A DNA stretch of 40,214 nucleotides, from positions 1 to 40,214 of the forward strand of contig NZ_AADV02000014.1 of the NCBI RefSeq assembly GCF_000167195.1. The letters are read 5' to 3'. The position numbers and the translations under genes were made by a program. The DNA is from Crocosphaera watsonii WH 8501. GTDB taxonomy: Bacteria; Cyanobacteriota; Cyanobacteriia; Cyanobacteriales; Microcystaceae. The notes under the pieces are model-generated. The model worked only from the letters and a program-made list of their open reading frames with translations. It had not been told where the DNA came from and ran no database searches. Below, piece after piece: positions 15,962 through 26,226 of the stretch; positions within the stretch are counted from its first letter, which is position 1; each line of letters starts with the position of its first letter.

Positions 15962-16351
15962 TTAGATTAAAGTTTTAACATTAGGATAAGCCAAAATTTT
16001 CTTATCTGCTGTCAGTAAAGAACAGTTATAAACTTGAGAAGTTGCAACAATTAATTGATCGGCTGGATCTCGATGAAATCCGATGAGTTGAGTTGAGGCT
16101 ACAATAATGTCTAGGTTTAAATTAATTAATTGAACACCAGGATAGGTAATTGCTCCATTTAACCATTCATCCACTGAACAAGATAGAATAAGCCTATTAT
16201 TTTCTACTAATTTAGCAACTTCCCAACAAGAAATAATACTAACACCTAATCCACTAGATTGATAAGTATTAATTAATTCTCGTTGTCTCTGAGTTAATCT
16301 AGAATTGTTATCAACCCACCAAATCCAAATATGGGTATCTAAAATAATCAT
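15962..16351 (-). CDS. PIN-domain toxin (VapC-like RNase)
   Basis: 129 residues from the ATG at 16351, which overlaps the antitoxin stop as ATGA; the longer frame adds five residues without support. The PIN acidic residues are all visible: Asp5 (ILDTHIWIWW), Glu44 (CWEVAK), Asp95/Asp98 (HRDPADQLIVAT) and Asp116 (TADKKI). PIN toxins are metal-dependent RNases that act on tRNA or other RNA until held by their antitoxin. Translation coupling with the gene upstream is expected from the 4-base overlap. Confidence 0.88.
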   Translation of the reverse strand: MIILDTHIWIWWVDNNSRLTQRQRELINTYQSSGLGVSIISCWEVAKLVENNRLILSCSVDEWLNGAITYPGVQLINLNLDIIVASTQLIGFHRDPADQLIVATSQVYNCSLLTADKKILAYPNVKTLI

Positions 16352-16566
16352 TTTAAACTGTCCCAATCTTCAATATCAGTCGCAGATTCTAATGGGTTTT
16401 CGTATTTTATAACCTTCCCGGCTAGGGGATATTGATTAACATCAGAATGATTTTCAGACTGTTTAATAATAATAACTTCTACTGATTCCCCTTTATTGAA
16501 TGGAATATTATCGATCAATAATTTTCCATTTTCTGTGAGAGTGGTCTCTATTTTGTGAGTATTCAT
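16348..16566 (-). CDS. Antitoxin of the PIN toxin
   Basis: 72 residues starting MNTHKIETTLTENGKLLI; the longer frame back to 16647 has no family character. The N-terminal half is a short beta-rich, AbrB/MazE-like DNA-binding module (NGKLLIDNIPFNKGESVEVIII). The C-terminal half (YPLAGKVIKYENP...DIEDWDSLK) is the toxin-binding tail common to cyanobacterial PIN partners. It is expected to repress its own promoter together with the toxin (family knowledge). Confidence 0.8.
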   Translation of the reverse strand: MNTHKIETTLTENGKLLIDNIPFNKGESVEVIIIKQSENHSDVNQYPLAGKVIKYENPLESATDIEDWDSLK

Positions 16567-16685
16567 CGTAGGTTTATGTTTAGTGAAAAATATCTTATCA
16601 ATACAACTCATTGACATTGTATCACTTTTGTTTGCTATCCTGTTCAATCTCTGCTTTTAAATCTTTCTAATCCTAATAATAGGAG

Positions 16686-16715
16686 AAAAAAAAGCCCACC
16701 ATAAAGTAGGCTTTT
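16686..16715 (-). terminator. Rho-independent terminator of ndhD
   Basis: On the minus strand, AAAAGCCTAC pairs with GTGGGCTTTT (one G-T type mismatch) around TTTATG and is followed by a run of eight T. It lies 26 bases behind the ndhD stop. Confidence 0.85.
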
Positions 16716-16740
16716 CAATTATCAATTTGAAGATTAATTC

Positions 16741-18327
16741 CTATTTGATTATAGGGGCTTTAACTGGCAAATCATAGCGAGAAGCAACCTCTACTTCTTC
16801 CACTAAACTAGGCACAGACTGACGTAACAAAGCGGTTAATTGAGTAGTGGTTGAATCGTAAATCTGAGTAACAATTTTCGGATACAAACCAATGCCAATA
16901 ATGGGAATTAACAGACAGGCAATAATAAACACCTCTCTGGGTTCTGCATCAATCAGTTTGGTATGAGAAACTAATTCTTTATTTTCTGGTCCATATAACA
17001 TTTCTCGTAACATGGACAGTAAATAAATGGGGGTTAAAATTACACCAATGGCAGCTAAAAAGACGATAATAACTTTGAAAGTAGAGTTATAAGCATCGCT
17101 AGTAGCAAAGCCTACAAACACCATTAATTCTGCCACAAAGCCACTCATTCCAGGTAATGCTAAAGAAGCCATTGAACAAGTAGTCCACATAGCAAATACC
17201 TTCTTCATTTTCTGACCAACACCACCCATTTCGTCTAACATTAGGGTATGGGTACGGTCGTAGGTTGCCCCCACCATAAAGAAGAGACTGGCCCCAATTA
17301 AACCGTGGGAAATCATCTGTAACATTGCCCCACTCATGCCAATATCGGTAAACGAAGCAATACCTATCAAGACAAACCCCATGTGAGAGATGGAAGAATA
17401 GGCAATTTTCCGCTTTAGGTTACGTTGGGCAAACGAGGTTAAAGCCGCATAAACAATATTCACCACCCCTAAAATGACCAATATCGGGGCAAAATAGGCG
17501 TGGGCATCGGATAACATTTGTGCATTCATCCGTATCAGGGCATAACCTCCCATTTTTAAGAGAATACCAGCCAGTAACATATGCGCCGGCGCTGTAGCTT
17601 CCCCGTGGGCATCCGGTAACCAAGTATGAAGAGGAAAGATCGGTAATTTTACCCCATAGGCGATCAGGAAACCAGCATATAAGAATAACTGTAACTTCAA
17701 CGGGATATCTTTAGCTGCGATCGTCGCCATATCAAAGGTGACAGTATCCCCGAAAAAGGCCATGGTTAAAGCCCCAAGGAGGATAAACAGAGAACCACCT
17801 GCCGTGTAGAGGATAAACTTAGTGGCTGCGTATAAACGACGTTTTCCGCCCCAAATGGAGAGAATTAAGTAAACCGGGACTAATTCTAATTCCCAAACTA
17901 GGAAAAACAGTAACATATCCTGTACAGCAAACACGGCTATTTGTCCGCCGTACATCGCTAACATCAGGAAATAGAAGAGTTTGGGCTTAAACGTCACCGG
18001 CCAAGCGGCCATGGTTGCTAAAGTGGTGATAAAGCCGGTTAATAAAATCAGAGGCATGGCTAACCCATCAGCCCCCACAGACCATTTTAGGTCTAATTGA
18101 GGAACCCAAGCGTAGCTTTCTACTAGCTGTAAGTCGGGGTTGCTGAGGTCGTAGCCGGTATAAAAAGCGTATACAATAATAGCAAAATCGATTAAACCCA
18201 CTGTTAAAGCGTACCAACGGACGGTTTTACCGTCTTTGTCGGGAATAATGGGTATTAACAAGGCTGCTGCTATGGGAAAGAGAATAATGGTGGTTAACCA
18301 AGGAAAATTAGCAAGGTTCATTGACAT
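16741..18327 (-). CDS. ndhD: NAD(P)H-quinone oxidoreductase (NDH-1) subunit 4
   Basis: 528 residues, the normal length for NdhD. It is a polytopic thylakoid-membrane proton-pumping subunit of the cyanobacterial NDH-1 complex, used in respiration and cyclic electron flow. Signatures include [17 protein letters not shown], the conserved [35 protein letters not shown] region with the key Glu in the membrane, and [36 protein letters not shown]. There are at least 13 hydrophobic segments. I cannot decide by eye between the D1 (NDH-1L) and D2 forms; no ndhF is adjacent. A good terminator follows. Confidence 0.93.
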   Translation of the reverse strand: MSMNLANFPWLTTIILFPIAAALLIPIIPDKDGKTVRWYALTVGLIDFAIIVYAFYTGYDLSNPDLQLVESYAWVPQLDLKWSVGADGLAMPLILLTGFITTLATMAAWPVTFKPKLFYFLMLAMYGGQIAVFAVQDMLLFFLVWELELVPVYLILSIWGGKRRLYAATKFILYTAGGSLFILLGALTMAFFGDTVTFDMATIAAKDIPLKLQLFLYAGFLIAYGVKLPIFPLHTWLPDAHGEATAPAHMLLAGILLKMGGYALIRMNAQMLSDAHAYFAPILVILGVVNIVYAALTSFAQRNLKRKIAYSSISHMGFVLIGIASFTDIGMSGAMLQMISHGLIGASLFFMVGATYDRTHTLMLDEMGGVGQKMKKVFAMWTTCSMASLALPGMSGFVAELMVFVGFATSDAYNSTFKVIIVFLAAIGVILTPIYLLSMLREMLYGPENKELVSHTKLIDAEPREVFIIACLLIPIIGIGLYPKIVTQIYDSTTTQLTALLRQSVPSLVEEVEVASRYDLPVKAPIIK

Positions 18328-18698
18328 TTTCTAAGCGTTCATCAAAATTTCGGGTTTTGCTAGGAGTCAGGAGTGATATAACCATCTATGAAAGTTCCCT
18401 GTTGCCTGACACCAAACCCGTTCGGTATGATCATGGTGAGAGCCTAAACTGTGAGGATAAATGACAATCTGGACTATCACCATTACACCCATCAATTTAA
18501 CAAGATTTTTCTAGGGATAATATTGTAAAAATCTTAAATTTTTTGAAAACTTTAATTGCTTAACAATTTATATAGCGTTTCTCGGACTCAATATGTACAC
18601 CTAATATCGCGCCTCCGAACTCCGAACTCCGAACACTAGAAAACTCTGTACCTCACAAGTATGAGAAGTGCTATAATTCTAATTTCTACACTCTAAAT
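18328..18698. other. Intergenic region with short direct repeats
   Basis: This is the shared upstream region of ndhD (minus) and the TIGR03279 gene (plus). It contains three tandem copies of TCCGAAC at 18614-18634, a motif whose complement reappears at about 21714-21724, and a G/C-rich dispersed-repeat-like stretch at 18361-18410 (AGGAGTCAGGAG ... TTCCCTGTTGCC). No gene or RNA is recognised. A TATAAT-like TATAATTC at 18672 could be the promoter of the plus-strand gene. Confidence 0.4.
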
Positions 18699-20027
18699 AT
18701 GACTTTATCTTCTATTCGCCCTGCTAAAATTACGGCTATTTTATCGGATTCTATCGCCGAAGACATTGGCTTTGAAGTCGGGGATGCTATTGTTTCTATT
18801 AATGGCAGCAAACCTCGTGATTTAATCGATTACAATTTTTTGTGCGCCGATGAATTTTTAGATTTGGAAGTATTAGATAGTCAAGGAAAAGTCCATCAAG
18901 TAGAAATAGAAAAAGACTATGATGATAATTTAGGTTTGGAGTTTGAAACTGCTTTATTTGATGGCTTGCTTCAATGTAATAATCGTTGTCCTTTTTGTTT
19001 TATCGATCAACAACCCCCTGGAAAACGAGATAGTTTATACTTGAAAGATGATGATTATCGTTTAAGTTTTCTCTACGGCAGTTATTTAACATTAACTAAT
19101 TTGACCGAAAAAGAATGGCAAAGAATTGAAGCCATGCGCTTATCTCCTTTGTTTGTTTCGGTTCATGCAACGGAACCAGATGTTAGAATTAAACTATTAA
19201 AAAACGAACGAGCAGGATTAATTAAAGAACATTTTAAATGGTTTCAAGAAAGACGTTTACAAATTCACGCCCAAGTTGTTGTCTGTCCTGGAATTAATGA
19301 CGGTGTACATTTAGAAAAAACTTTGCAAGATTTAGCAGAGTTTTCTTTAGGAGAAATTCCTACTGTTTTATCAGCAGCAGTTGTTCCTGTTGGTTTAACA
19401 AAGTTTCGCCCTCAAGAAGATAAATTAATTCCTGTTAGTCAAGAAAAGGCCAAAGAAGTCATTAAACAAGTACAAACCTTACAACAAGAATTTTATGAAA
19501 AGTTTAATAGTAATTTTGCTTGGTTAGCCGATGAATGGTTTTTAATTGCCCAAGAAGAATTACCCCCAGAATCTCATTATGAAGACTATCCCCAAATAGG
19601 GAATGGAGTAGGTTCTATCCGTCAATTTATTAAAGAGTTTCAAGAAACAGCTAAACAATTATTACCCCAAAAAATAGAAGAGAAAAAAAACTTAACTTGG
19701 GTGGTAGGTAATGCCGTAGAGAAAGCCTTTCAACCCTTAGTTAGACAGCTAAATAGTGTAGAAAATTTAACTATCAATTTAACCCCATTGAATAGTGACT
19801 ATTGGGGACAAGAAATTACTGTAACAGGTTTATTAACAGGGGAGGATATTGTTGCCAAACTAAAGAATAGAGATTTAGGAGATGGTGTTTTATTACCTTC
19901 TATTATGCTTAAAGATCACGATACATTTTTTTTAGATGATATGAGTGTTGAGAACGTTTCTGAGGAATTAAAAAGTCCCATTTTCATTGTAAGTAGTATT
20001 TATGATTTAATAGAAAATTGTTCTTAA
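18699..20027 (+). CDS. TIGR03279-type radical SAM protein (PDZ + DUF512)
   Basis: 442 residues. Residues 8-70 are a PDZ-like domain (DSIAEDIGFEVGDAIVSINGSKP). The iron-sulfur motif CNNRCPFC has Cys93, Cys97 and Cys100, followed by FIDQQPPGKR. The C-terminal half is DUF512 (WLADEWFLIA, GNGVGSIRQF, LTGEDIV and the LPSIMLKDHDTFFLDD end). The family is nearly universal in cyanobacteria and is called a putative FeS oxidoreductase; its reaction is not known to me. Length and all motifs are intact. Monocistronic as far as can be seen. Confidence 0.9.
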   Translation: MTLSSIRPAKITAILSDSIAEDIGFEVGDAIVSINGSKPRDLIDYNFLCADEFLDLEVLDSQGKVHQVEIEKDYDDNLGLEFETALFDGLLQCNNRCPFCFIDQQPPGKRDSLYLKDDDYRLSFLYGSYLTLTNLTEKEWQRIEAMRLSPLFVSVHATEPDVRIKLLKNERAGLIKEHFKWFQERRLQIHAQVVVCPGINDGVHLEKTLQDLAEFSLGEIPTVLSAAVVPVGLTKFRPQEDKLIPVSQEKAKEVIKQVQTLQQEFYEKFNSNFAWLADEWFLIAQEELPPESHYEDYPQIGNGVGSIRQFIKEFQETAKQLLPQKIEEKKNLTWVVGNAVEKAFQPLVRQLNSVENLTINLTPLNSDYWGQEITVTGLLTGEDIVAKLKNRDLGDGVLLPSIMLKDHDTFFLDDMSVENVSEELKSPIFIVSSIYDLIENCS

Positions 20028-20341
20028 AGTTTGAGTAAAGTATTTTTTGCACATTTTTACTAACCCGTAATTATCCCATCAGCTACAATACTGTGTTTTC
20101 AGGAATATGGCCTGAATTTTTAGTGATTTTTACAGAGGTATCTGGTGATACATTTTAGGTATCATAAGGGCATATTAAAAGTGTCAACCATATAATTTGA
20201 CTCCACTGTTGGTATTTGTCAGTGAAATAAACAGGTAAAGAAGCTTACAAGAAAATAACTTTTTACACAATGTTTATAATTCTATGCTTAAACATCTCAT
20301 CTCAATACAAAAATTGCTAGATTTTCTAGGTACAAGTAACT
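20028..20341. other. Intergenic region, nothing recognised
   Basis: AT-rich spacer between two plus-strand genes. There are only weak inverted pieces around GGTATC (20131-20165), no convincing terminator, and no open frame with coding character. The promoter of the pilin-like gene must lie here. Confidence 0.4.
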
Positions 20342-21700
20342 ATGATGTTCAAATATTTAGCCCTATTACTCTTCTCTCTCAACACTAAAAAAAACACTTC
20401 TGATAGAGGTTTTGCAATCTTGATGGTTATGGCACTGGGAACCATTGGAACCCTTGCTACAGCAGCTATGCTTGCACAAAGCAGCACTCTAGGCCGTAAT
20501 TTGGAAACTTCTGTGACTATTAGTCAACAAAATTTAAGCGTGGCTCAAACCGCAAAAGTGAATCTTCAAGCTCTATTAATTGAACATAATCAATTACTTG
20601 AATACGAGGTTGAGGATTGGGTAAAATACTTAAAATCCCCTAATTCCTCCCAAGAATCCCGTAATTTTAATCATAATTTAAGTCTGTGTCGTGAGGACAG
20701 CGACTGGAAAAAAACAAAACAAAGAATTTTAAATCTCGCTCAACAGAAGATGATTGATATCCCAGTTGGAAAATTTTCCCTAGTCGATTTACAAAAAGTT
20801 GACAGTAGTCAGATCATAGCTACTATTAAAACAGAAAATAGAAGAAAAAATTCTGCACAATATCAGGTAGATATTAATTTGAGTGATAATTATTTGACCA
20901 ACTCTGTCCCTGTTTTATTGTTAACGGGAAAAGAACAAAGAGGTGGCATAGGAGAAGTTAATGTTAAGGGAAATGTTTGGGCAAATGACTGTAGTTTTCC
21001 CATTGAAAAAGTTAATTTAATAGACATAGATGAACATTGGGCTAACTATACAGGAATCAAAATTCCTGAATTACCGGAGTTAGAACTTATTAAACAGAGA
21101 TTACCAGAACATCATTATTTTCCATCAATAACAGAAGAAGAAAGAGATGATAATGATGACGATCAAGAAGAAACAATTTCTTTAGAATTACCGAGAGAAG
21201 AAGATGAAGCAACAGAAAAGCAAGGAATCAAAAATGTCTATGAATATTTAATTGATGATATTGAGCAGATTGATTCATTAACTATCAATTCTGATTCTCA
21301 CGGTGAATCTGTTATTATTTTACATATTGTTGGAGACACTAATATTTCCGAGATTGTTCATCAATGTCAATCATCTAATGATTGTTCCCCTGAAAACTTA
21401 ATTATTGTTGGCTATGAAGGCTCTAAAATGTGCCTAAACTTCGATAATTTAGGGGCTTTGATCGTTGCCCCTCAGCATCAATTAGGAATTAAAAATAAAA
21501 ATTCTGATCAAGAATTAGCTCAATTTACTGGTAGTATTTGGGTTGATAAATTGTCAACTGATGGAGATTGTGGTAGCGATCAAGTTGAGTTTCAGGAAGC
21601 TTGGAAATGGGGTGATTTACCTACCCAGTTTCAGTCCATTAACCCTATTCCTAAACTGATTCAAGTTCATTTAAGGGATTCTATCACACCTGATTCTTAA
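20342..21700 (+). CDS. Prepilin-like exported protein of unknown function
   Basis: 452 residues. After a short leader, residues 20-45 read SDRGFAILMVMALGTIGTLATAAML, with a Gly-Phe junction and hydrophobic helix as in type IV prepilin/PilX-type minor pilins. The usual Glu at position +5 is absent (Met instead), as in GspK-like proteins. Residues 55-110 are helical. The middle is an acidic linker (about 255-290, with ERDDNDDDQEE). The C-terminal part is beta-rich with paired Cys (CQSSNDC, MCLNF, GDCGSD). A pilus-tip or pseudopilin role is inference; no other pilus gene is nearby. Its end faces ftsH, with a hairpin repeat between. Confidence 0.6.
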   Translation: MMFKYLALLLFSLNTKKNTSDRGFAILMVMALGTIGTLATAAMLAQSSTLGRNLETSVTISQQNLSVAQTAKVNLQALLIEHNQLLEYEVEDWVKYLKSPNSSQESRNFNHNLSLCREDSDWKKTKQRILNLAQQKMIDIPVGKFSLVDLQKVDSSQIIATIKTENRRKNSAQYQVDINLSDNYLTNSVPVLLLTGKEQRGGIGEVNVKGNVWANDCSFPIEKVNLIDIDEHWANYTGIKIPELPELELIKQRLPEHHYFPSITEEERDDNDDDQEETISLELPREEDEATEKQGIKNVYEYLIDDIEQIDSLTINSDSHGESVIILHIVGDTNISEIVHQCQSSNDCSPENLIIVGYEGSKMCLNFDNLGALIVAPQHQLGIKNKNSDQELAQFTGSIWVDKLSTDGDCGSDQVEFQEAWKWGDLPTQFQSINPIPKLIQVHLRDSITPDS

Positions 21701-21809
21701 AGAGTGCTTACCTGAGTTCGGAGTTATTATTTTTTCATCAGAGAATGAGGGTTTGAGATTTCTTATTTGAGTCAGTTTTCTACAAAATTCCTTATATCGA
21801 ACTCAGGTT

Positions 21810-21876
21810 GGTGGGTTACGGAGCAGATAAAAATTTATGATGTTTTCCTCAAAACTAACCTTACGCCTAACCCACC
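21810..21876. repeat. Hairpin repeat between convergent genes, GGTGGGTTA arms
   Basis: The arms 21810-21818 and 21868-21876 are GGTGGGTTA and its complement, and the right side reads GCCTAACCCACCCTACG. It is related to the element at 15748-15812. It lies between the stop codons of the pilin-like gene and ftsH and may serve as a two-way transcript end. Confidence 0.55.
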
Positions 21877-21885
21877 CTACGACGG

Positions 21886-23796
21886 TTAAATTGACTTACA
21901 AAGTTCAATCCCTGAATCAACGGGTTCTTTAAACTCCTCCAATAATTGACGAAACTCTTCCCCTTCAATGGTTTCTTTATCAATCAAAATTTCTACTAAA
22001 TGATCCATTACCACTCTGTTTTCACGAACAATAGTTTTTGCTTGCTCATGACACTTTTCAACAATACAACGAATTTGATTGTCAATCTTTGCGGCCATTT
22101 TATCAAATGCAGCATAATTATCTTGATTATCGTCTTCTAAAGCCAATAATCCTAATTCTGACATTCCAAAACGAGTCACCATGCCTCTAGCATAGTCTGT
22201 TACCATCTCAATATCACGGGTGGCTCCATTGGTGACTTCATCTTCTCCAAAGATAACTTCTTCGGCAGCTCTCCCTCCTAATGTTGAGGAAATTTTAGCT
22301 AATATGTAATTGCGGGATTCTAAACCGAATTCTTCCCCTGGAAGAAACCAAGTTAAACCCAAAGCTTGTCCTCTAGGAATTAGAGTAACTTTTTCTACAG
22401 GATCGTGATCTTGAAGCATAGTAGCTACGATCGCATGACCAAGTTCATGATAGGCAATGAGTCGCTTATTTTTGCCATCTAGTAAGGGCGTTCCCTCCAT
22501 ACCTACTCGCACTCGATCTATAGCATCATTAATTTCAGCCATCGTAATGGCTTCTTTGCGTCGTCTAGCGGTAAAAATGGCAGCTTCATTAAGTAAATTA
22601 GAGAGATCGGCTCCAGTAAAGCCAGTGGTTCGTTTAGCAACCATTTCCAAAGATACCTGAGTATCCATCTTTTTATCCTTAGCATGAACTTCTAATATCC
22701 GTTGTCTGCCTTTAATATCGGGGTAATCTACGTTAACTTGGCGATCGAAGCGTCCAGGACGCATTAAAGCCTTATCCAAGACATCGGGACGGTTAGTTGC
22801 AGCAATAACAATAATACCTGTATTACCCTCAAATCCGTCCATTTCCGTTAATAATTGGTTGAGGGTTTGTTCCCGTTCATCGTTACCTCCACCGTAACCA
22901 ACCCCACGCTGGCGGCCAACTGCGTCGATCTCATCGATAAAGATCAGACAAGGGGCGTTTTCTTTGGCTTTTTTGAATAAATCTCTGACCCGTGAAGCAC
23001 CCACACCGACAAACATTTCCACGAACTCTGAACCGGAAATACTAAAGAAGGGAACTCCTGCTTCTCCTGCCACTGCTTTAGCGAGAAGGGTTTTTCCCGT
23101 TCCAGGGGGGCCGATCAAAAGCACACCTTTGGGTATTTTCGCGCCGATCGCCGTAAATTTTTCGGGTTCTTTAAGGAAGGTAACAACTTCTTCTAGTTCT
23201 TCTTTGGCTTCGTCAATACCGGCTACATCTCCAAAAGAAATCCCCGTTTTAGCTTCCATTTGAAACCTAGCACGGGATTTACTAAAGTTCATAGCTTGAC
23301 CAGACATACTGGCTGAACGACGAATAACAGCTATAACGATGATCAAAATGAGCAATATTGGGGGGAGTTGTAGCATTAACCTCACCATAGCCGAGTTGTC
23401 GGGAGAGGGATTATAGTCAATCTTGACATCGTTAGCTTTGAGACTGTTAATGAGTTCGGGATTTTGTTGTAATAAGCGAACTTCTCGGGGTTCTTCTTGA
23501 CCTCTTAAGGTAACTTTAGCTCTTTGTAGTCTGGGATCGATTTCCACTAGGGTAACTTTCCCTGCATCGATATCATTTAACAGTTGGCCATAACTATATT
23601 CCTCTTCTTTATCTTGTCCCCAACTTGGACCGGCCATCAACAATAATTGTAGGAAAAGGGTGCTGGTTATTAATTTTCCCCACCCCTTGAAACGACGTTG
23701 TCGACTATGTTGGGGACGGGTTAAGTCCCGTTGTTTTTCCTGAATGGTTGTTTGAGTTTGATTTTGTCGTGAGGTCAAGGAGCAGATATCTTTCAT
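21886..23796 (-). CDS. ftsH: ATP-dependent zinc metalloprotease FtsH
   Basis: 636-residue membrane AAA+ protease that extracts and degrades membrane and some soluble proteins. Membrane helices are at about 41-58 and 142-160, with a periplasmic or lumenal domain between. Walker A GPPGTGKT is at 229-236, Walker B IFIDEID follows around 286, and the second-region NRPDVLD...RPGRFDR is complete. The zinc site HELGH has His450, Glu451 and His454. By style it is nearer the FtsH1/FtsH3 group than the thylakoid FtsH2, but I cannot settle this. It is the last gene of a probable fur-like/DUF3685/ftsH operon, 83 bp behind its neighbour. Confidence 0.93.
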   Translation of the reverse strand: MKDICSLTSRQNQTQTTIQEKQRDLTRPQHSRQRRFKGWGKLITSTLFLQLLLMAGPSWGQDKEEEYSYGQLLNDIDAGKVTLVEIDPRLQRAKVTLRGQEEPREVRLLQQNPELINSLKANDVKIDYNPSPDNSAMVRLMLQLPPILLILIIVIAVIRRSASMSGQAMNFSKSRARFQMEAKTGISFGDVAGIDEAKEELEEVVTFLKEPEKFTAIGAKIPKGVLLIGPPGTGKTLLAKAVAGEAGVPFFSISGSEFVEMFVGVGASRVRDLFKKAKENAPCLIFIDEIDAVGRQRGVGYGGGNDEREQTLNQLLTEMDGFEGNTGIIVIAATNRPDVLDKALMRPGRFDRQVNVDYPDIKGRQRILEVHAKDKKMDTQVSLEMVAKRTTGFTGADLSNLLNEAAIFTARRRKEAITMAEINDAIDRVRVGMEGTPLLDGKNKRLIAYHELGHAIVATMLQDHDPVEKVTLIPRGQALGLTWFLPGEEFGLESRNYILAKISSTLGGRAAEEVIFGEDEVTNGATRDIEMVTDYARGMVTRFGMSELGLLALEDDNQDNYAAFDKMAAKIDNQIRCIVEKCHEQAKTIVRENRVVMDHLVEILIDKETIEGEEFRQLLEEFKEPVDSGIELCKSI

Positions 23797-23879
23797 AACC
23801 AGTCTGTTGTTAAAAAATTACTCTTTAATTCTTATTATGAACCATTAAGCAGCATCTAGGGGAGTCTCCCAGCCTTGAT

Positions 23880-25538
23880 TTAGTATTTAGATTTTTGTTT
23901 TGCTGGTTTCTTCTGGTAATCTCTTTCTGAAAAACTATTGCCAATTCCTTGTAAAATACCTTTACCTACTAATCCAATTCCTCGCCCGATTACCTGGGTT
24001 AAAACATAAACTAATGCTTTGCCCACTGTTCCTACTAAAGATCGCAATAATGGGGAGGTTGCGTCTCTAATTTCTAATAATATAGTTACGCTCCATTTTA
24101 TCCCTCTTAAGCTATTTAGTTCTTTTTGACGGGGACTATAAATGACTGAGGAATCAATACCTTTTTCGTTGAAAAAGAAGAGTCGATACTGACTTTCAAA
24201 AATATCTTTTGGTTCTCCCCAATATTGTTGTTTTCTATATTCCCAGGCTAAACGGTTTCTAAATTTGGCAATCTCTCTCGATGATACTGTTTCTAAATTA
24301 TACAATCTTTCTTTAATTTTTTCATTGTTAGAAAAATAGTTCAATATCAAAGATATAATGGCGTTTGCAACCTGTATAAGAAGGTTATGCAGTATTTTTT
24401 TCTCTTCTTCTTTTCCCTGGCTCATTTCCTGAATACTACCTTCACTTCCTGATAATAAAAAATCAAACAATTCTGGAAACCGAGGTATCTTTCTTAATAT
24501 TTCTTGAGAAACTATATCTTCATTTTCTTCTATAATTGTTTCTATATCTTCTAGAAAAAATTTCTCTTGATCGTTGCAGTATTTACTAAGAAAAATTAAA
24601 GCTGATTCTCTCCATAATCTAGCCAAGATAGATAAGCTATGTCTTGTTTTTGATAATTTAACACCATCCCTCTCGATAAACTTAATATCACTGATGATTC
24701 GATAAAGTTGTTTCAAAACAATCTCTAATATCTCTTTTCTTTTCTCAAACTTTAAAATATCAATCTCTAAGGAATAATTAGTTAAGTTATCAAGATTATT
24801 ACTCAGTGTATACATAGTTTCATCAAAAATTTTTAAGCCTTTTTCCTCTGCTGCTAATGTTACTGTTGACGCAAAATTTTCCCTACTGCTTGCTGGAGGA
24901 GATAAAAGGATTACTTCCATTGGTAGCAACTGTTTTACTAACCACCTTGCTGTCAACAATTCCCTTTTTCTTCCTTTCCAGAATATTTTATCTAACTTAG
25001 ATGTGGGACGGTTTTTAATATTTTCATTAAGACCTTGCAAGTTATTATTAATTTGTTCTAGTCCTGATTTTCGTACTTTGGATAACCAATTTTCCTGCGT
25101 TGTTTCTGTCTTTACTTGAGATAATTGACCAGCAGTAATGGTCGGCCAAATCAACTCACCTTGGATGATTCTCTGCCAATTTTCCAGTAAGTTCTCTATA
25201 AAGGTTCCTTTATTGAGATAGCCTTCGATGCCTATTTTTTTAAATTCTTCTTGTTGTTGCAAGCTCAGATCATAACTTAGTAAACATAGTTTAATTTCAG
25301 GTTGACTTGTTTGTGCTTGCTGATAGAAAGTTTCAATAGTTAATGTCTCATTGATTAAATTAGGATCTAATATAATTAAGTCAAAAGTGTTACTTGATAA
25401 CTGGTTTAAAGCATCTTTTAAATTATCAGTTTGACTAGAAATTTCCCATTGAGAATTACTACTTAAGCTCGTTGCCAGTCCTAAGCGAAAAATGGGATCT
25501 TTATCTACAATGAGAAGGGATATAGGGCGATCGCTCAC
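23880..25538 (-). CDS. Receiver-domain protein with DUF3685 C-terminal domain
   Basis: 552 residues. Residues 5-120 are a response-regulator receiver: acidic pair Asp12/Asp14, phospho-acceptor Asp58 (LIILDPN), Ser88 and Lys110 (GYLNKGT) are all present. Instead of a DNA-binding domain it carries a long helical region, the DUF3685 domain (related, as I recall, to plastid Ycf55), from about 185 to 520. It ends with a Gly-rich hydrophobic stretch (ALVYVLTQVIGRGIGLVGKGILQGIGN) that may contact a membrane. Output and partner kinase are unknown. The start codon lies five bases after the stop of the Fur-family gene, so the two are almost certainly co-transcribed. Confidence 0.82.
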   Translation of the reverse strand: MSDRPISLLIVDKDPIFRLGLATSLSSNSQWEISSQTDNLKDALNQLSSNTFDLIILDPNLINETLTIETFYQQAQTSQPEIKLCLLSYDLSLQQQEEFKKIGIEGYLNKGTFIENLLENWQRIIQGELIWPTITAGQLSQVKTETTQENWLSKVRKSGLEQINNNLQGLNENIKNRPTSKLDKIFWKGRKRELLTARWLVKQLLPMEVILLSPPASSRENFASTVTLAAEEKGLKIFDETMYTLSNNLDNLTNYSLEIDILKFEKRKEILEIVLKQLYRIISDIKFIERDGVKLSKTRHSLSILARLWRESALIFLSKYCNDQEKFFLEDIETIIEENEDIVSQEILRKIPRFPELFDFLLSGSEGSIQEMSQGKEEEKKILHNLLIQVANAIISLILNYFSNNEKIKERLYNLETVSSREIAKFRNRLAWEYRKQQYWGEPKDIFESQYRLFFFNEKGIDSSVIYSPRQKELNSLRGIKWSVTILLEIRDATSPLLRSLVGTVGKALVYVLTQVIGRGIGLVGKGILQGIGNSFSERDYQKKPAKQKSKY

Positions 25539-25543
25539 AAGGT

Positions 25544-26017
25544 TTATACCGGTGAAGGCTTGGTTAAGGCTTCATCTAGTTTAGACTGTTCTGGTTGTTG
25601 ATGGCCATAAAAATCGACACGATAGTCAGTTATAGTGATTCCTGTTTGTGCTTCTATCTGCTGAATCAAGTCAGAAGGTAGCTGAACATGAACATCAATA
25701 ATTTGCTGAGTATCTAAACAATTGACATGACTATGGGAGTCGGTTATGGTTCCATAAAGTCGTCCATCACATCGCTCTAAGCATTCTATAATCCCTTGAC
25801 TGGATAAAGCTTCTAGATTTTGATAAACTGATGTGTGACCGACATTTTTGCCGTTTTGACTCAGTCGATTATAAATTTCTCTAGCTGAGAGATGTTCTTT
25901 AGTTTTCCAAAGTAATTCTAAGATATAGCGACGTTGACGGCTAATACGCATTCCTAGACATTGACAACGGTTTAAAGCATCTTCTAAAGAGCGAATTTGC
26001 GTGTTTTCTTCGACCAT
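25544..26017 (-). CDS. Fur-family regulator, PerR/FurC-like
   Basis: 157 residues. The N-terminal winged helix reads GMRISRQRRYILELLWKTKEHLSAREIYNRL, then GHTSVYQNLEALSSQGII, and the dimer domain has the metal ligands in DSHSHVNCLD and HVQLPSD. The sequence resembles the PerR/FurC branch of cyanobacteria more than FurA. The structural CXXC pairs of many Fur proteins are missing: only single Cys residues remain (CLERC, NCLD). It likely senses peroxide or metal and represses its regulon. First gene of a probable three-gene operon; divergent from mnmG with 209 bp between, where its operator should lie. Confidence 0.82.
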   Translation of the reverse strand: MVEENTQIRSLEDALNRCQCLGMRISRQRRYILELLWKTKEHLSAREIYNRLSQNGKNVGHTSVYQNLEALSSQGIIECLERCDGRLYGTITDSHSHVNCLDTQQIIDVHVQLPSDLIQQIEAQTGITITDYRVDFYGHQQPEQSKLDEALTKPSPV

Positions 26018-26226
26018 TTTTTCCTAAAATTGACTTAAACATACTCGTTACCAATTTAGCTTAAATCAGTCCCAACTGTCCACACTAGCTAACTTCACTG
26101 CGACTGTTCCGTCTAGGTGGCAAAAACCTATCGATATCTGCTAATATATTATAAGCTTTAGGAGATTATAGGATTTAGTAATTGAATGCTAGATACAAAC
26201 CAGGTGTTACTTATAACTTCTAAATT

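Noticed and set aside
22457-23263. Plus-strand frames inside ftsH
   Set aside because: Antisense shadows of a strongly conserved gene, with no ribosome sites.
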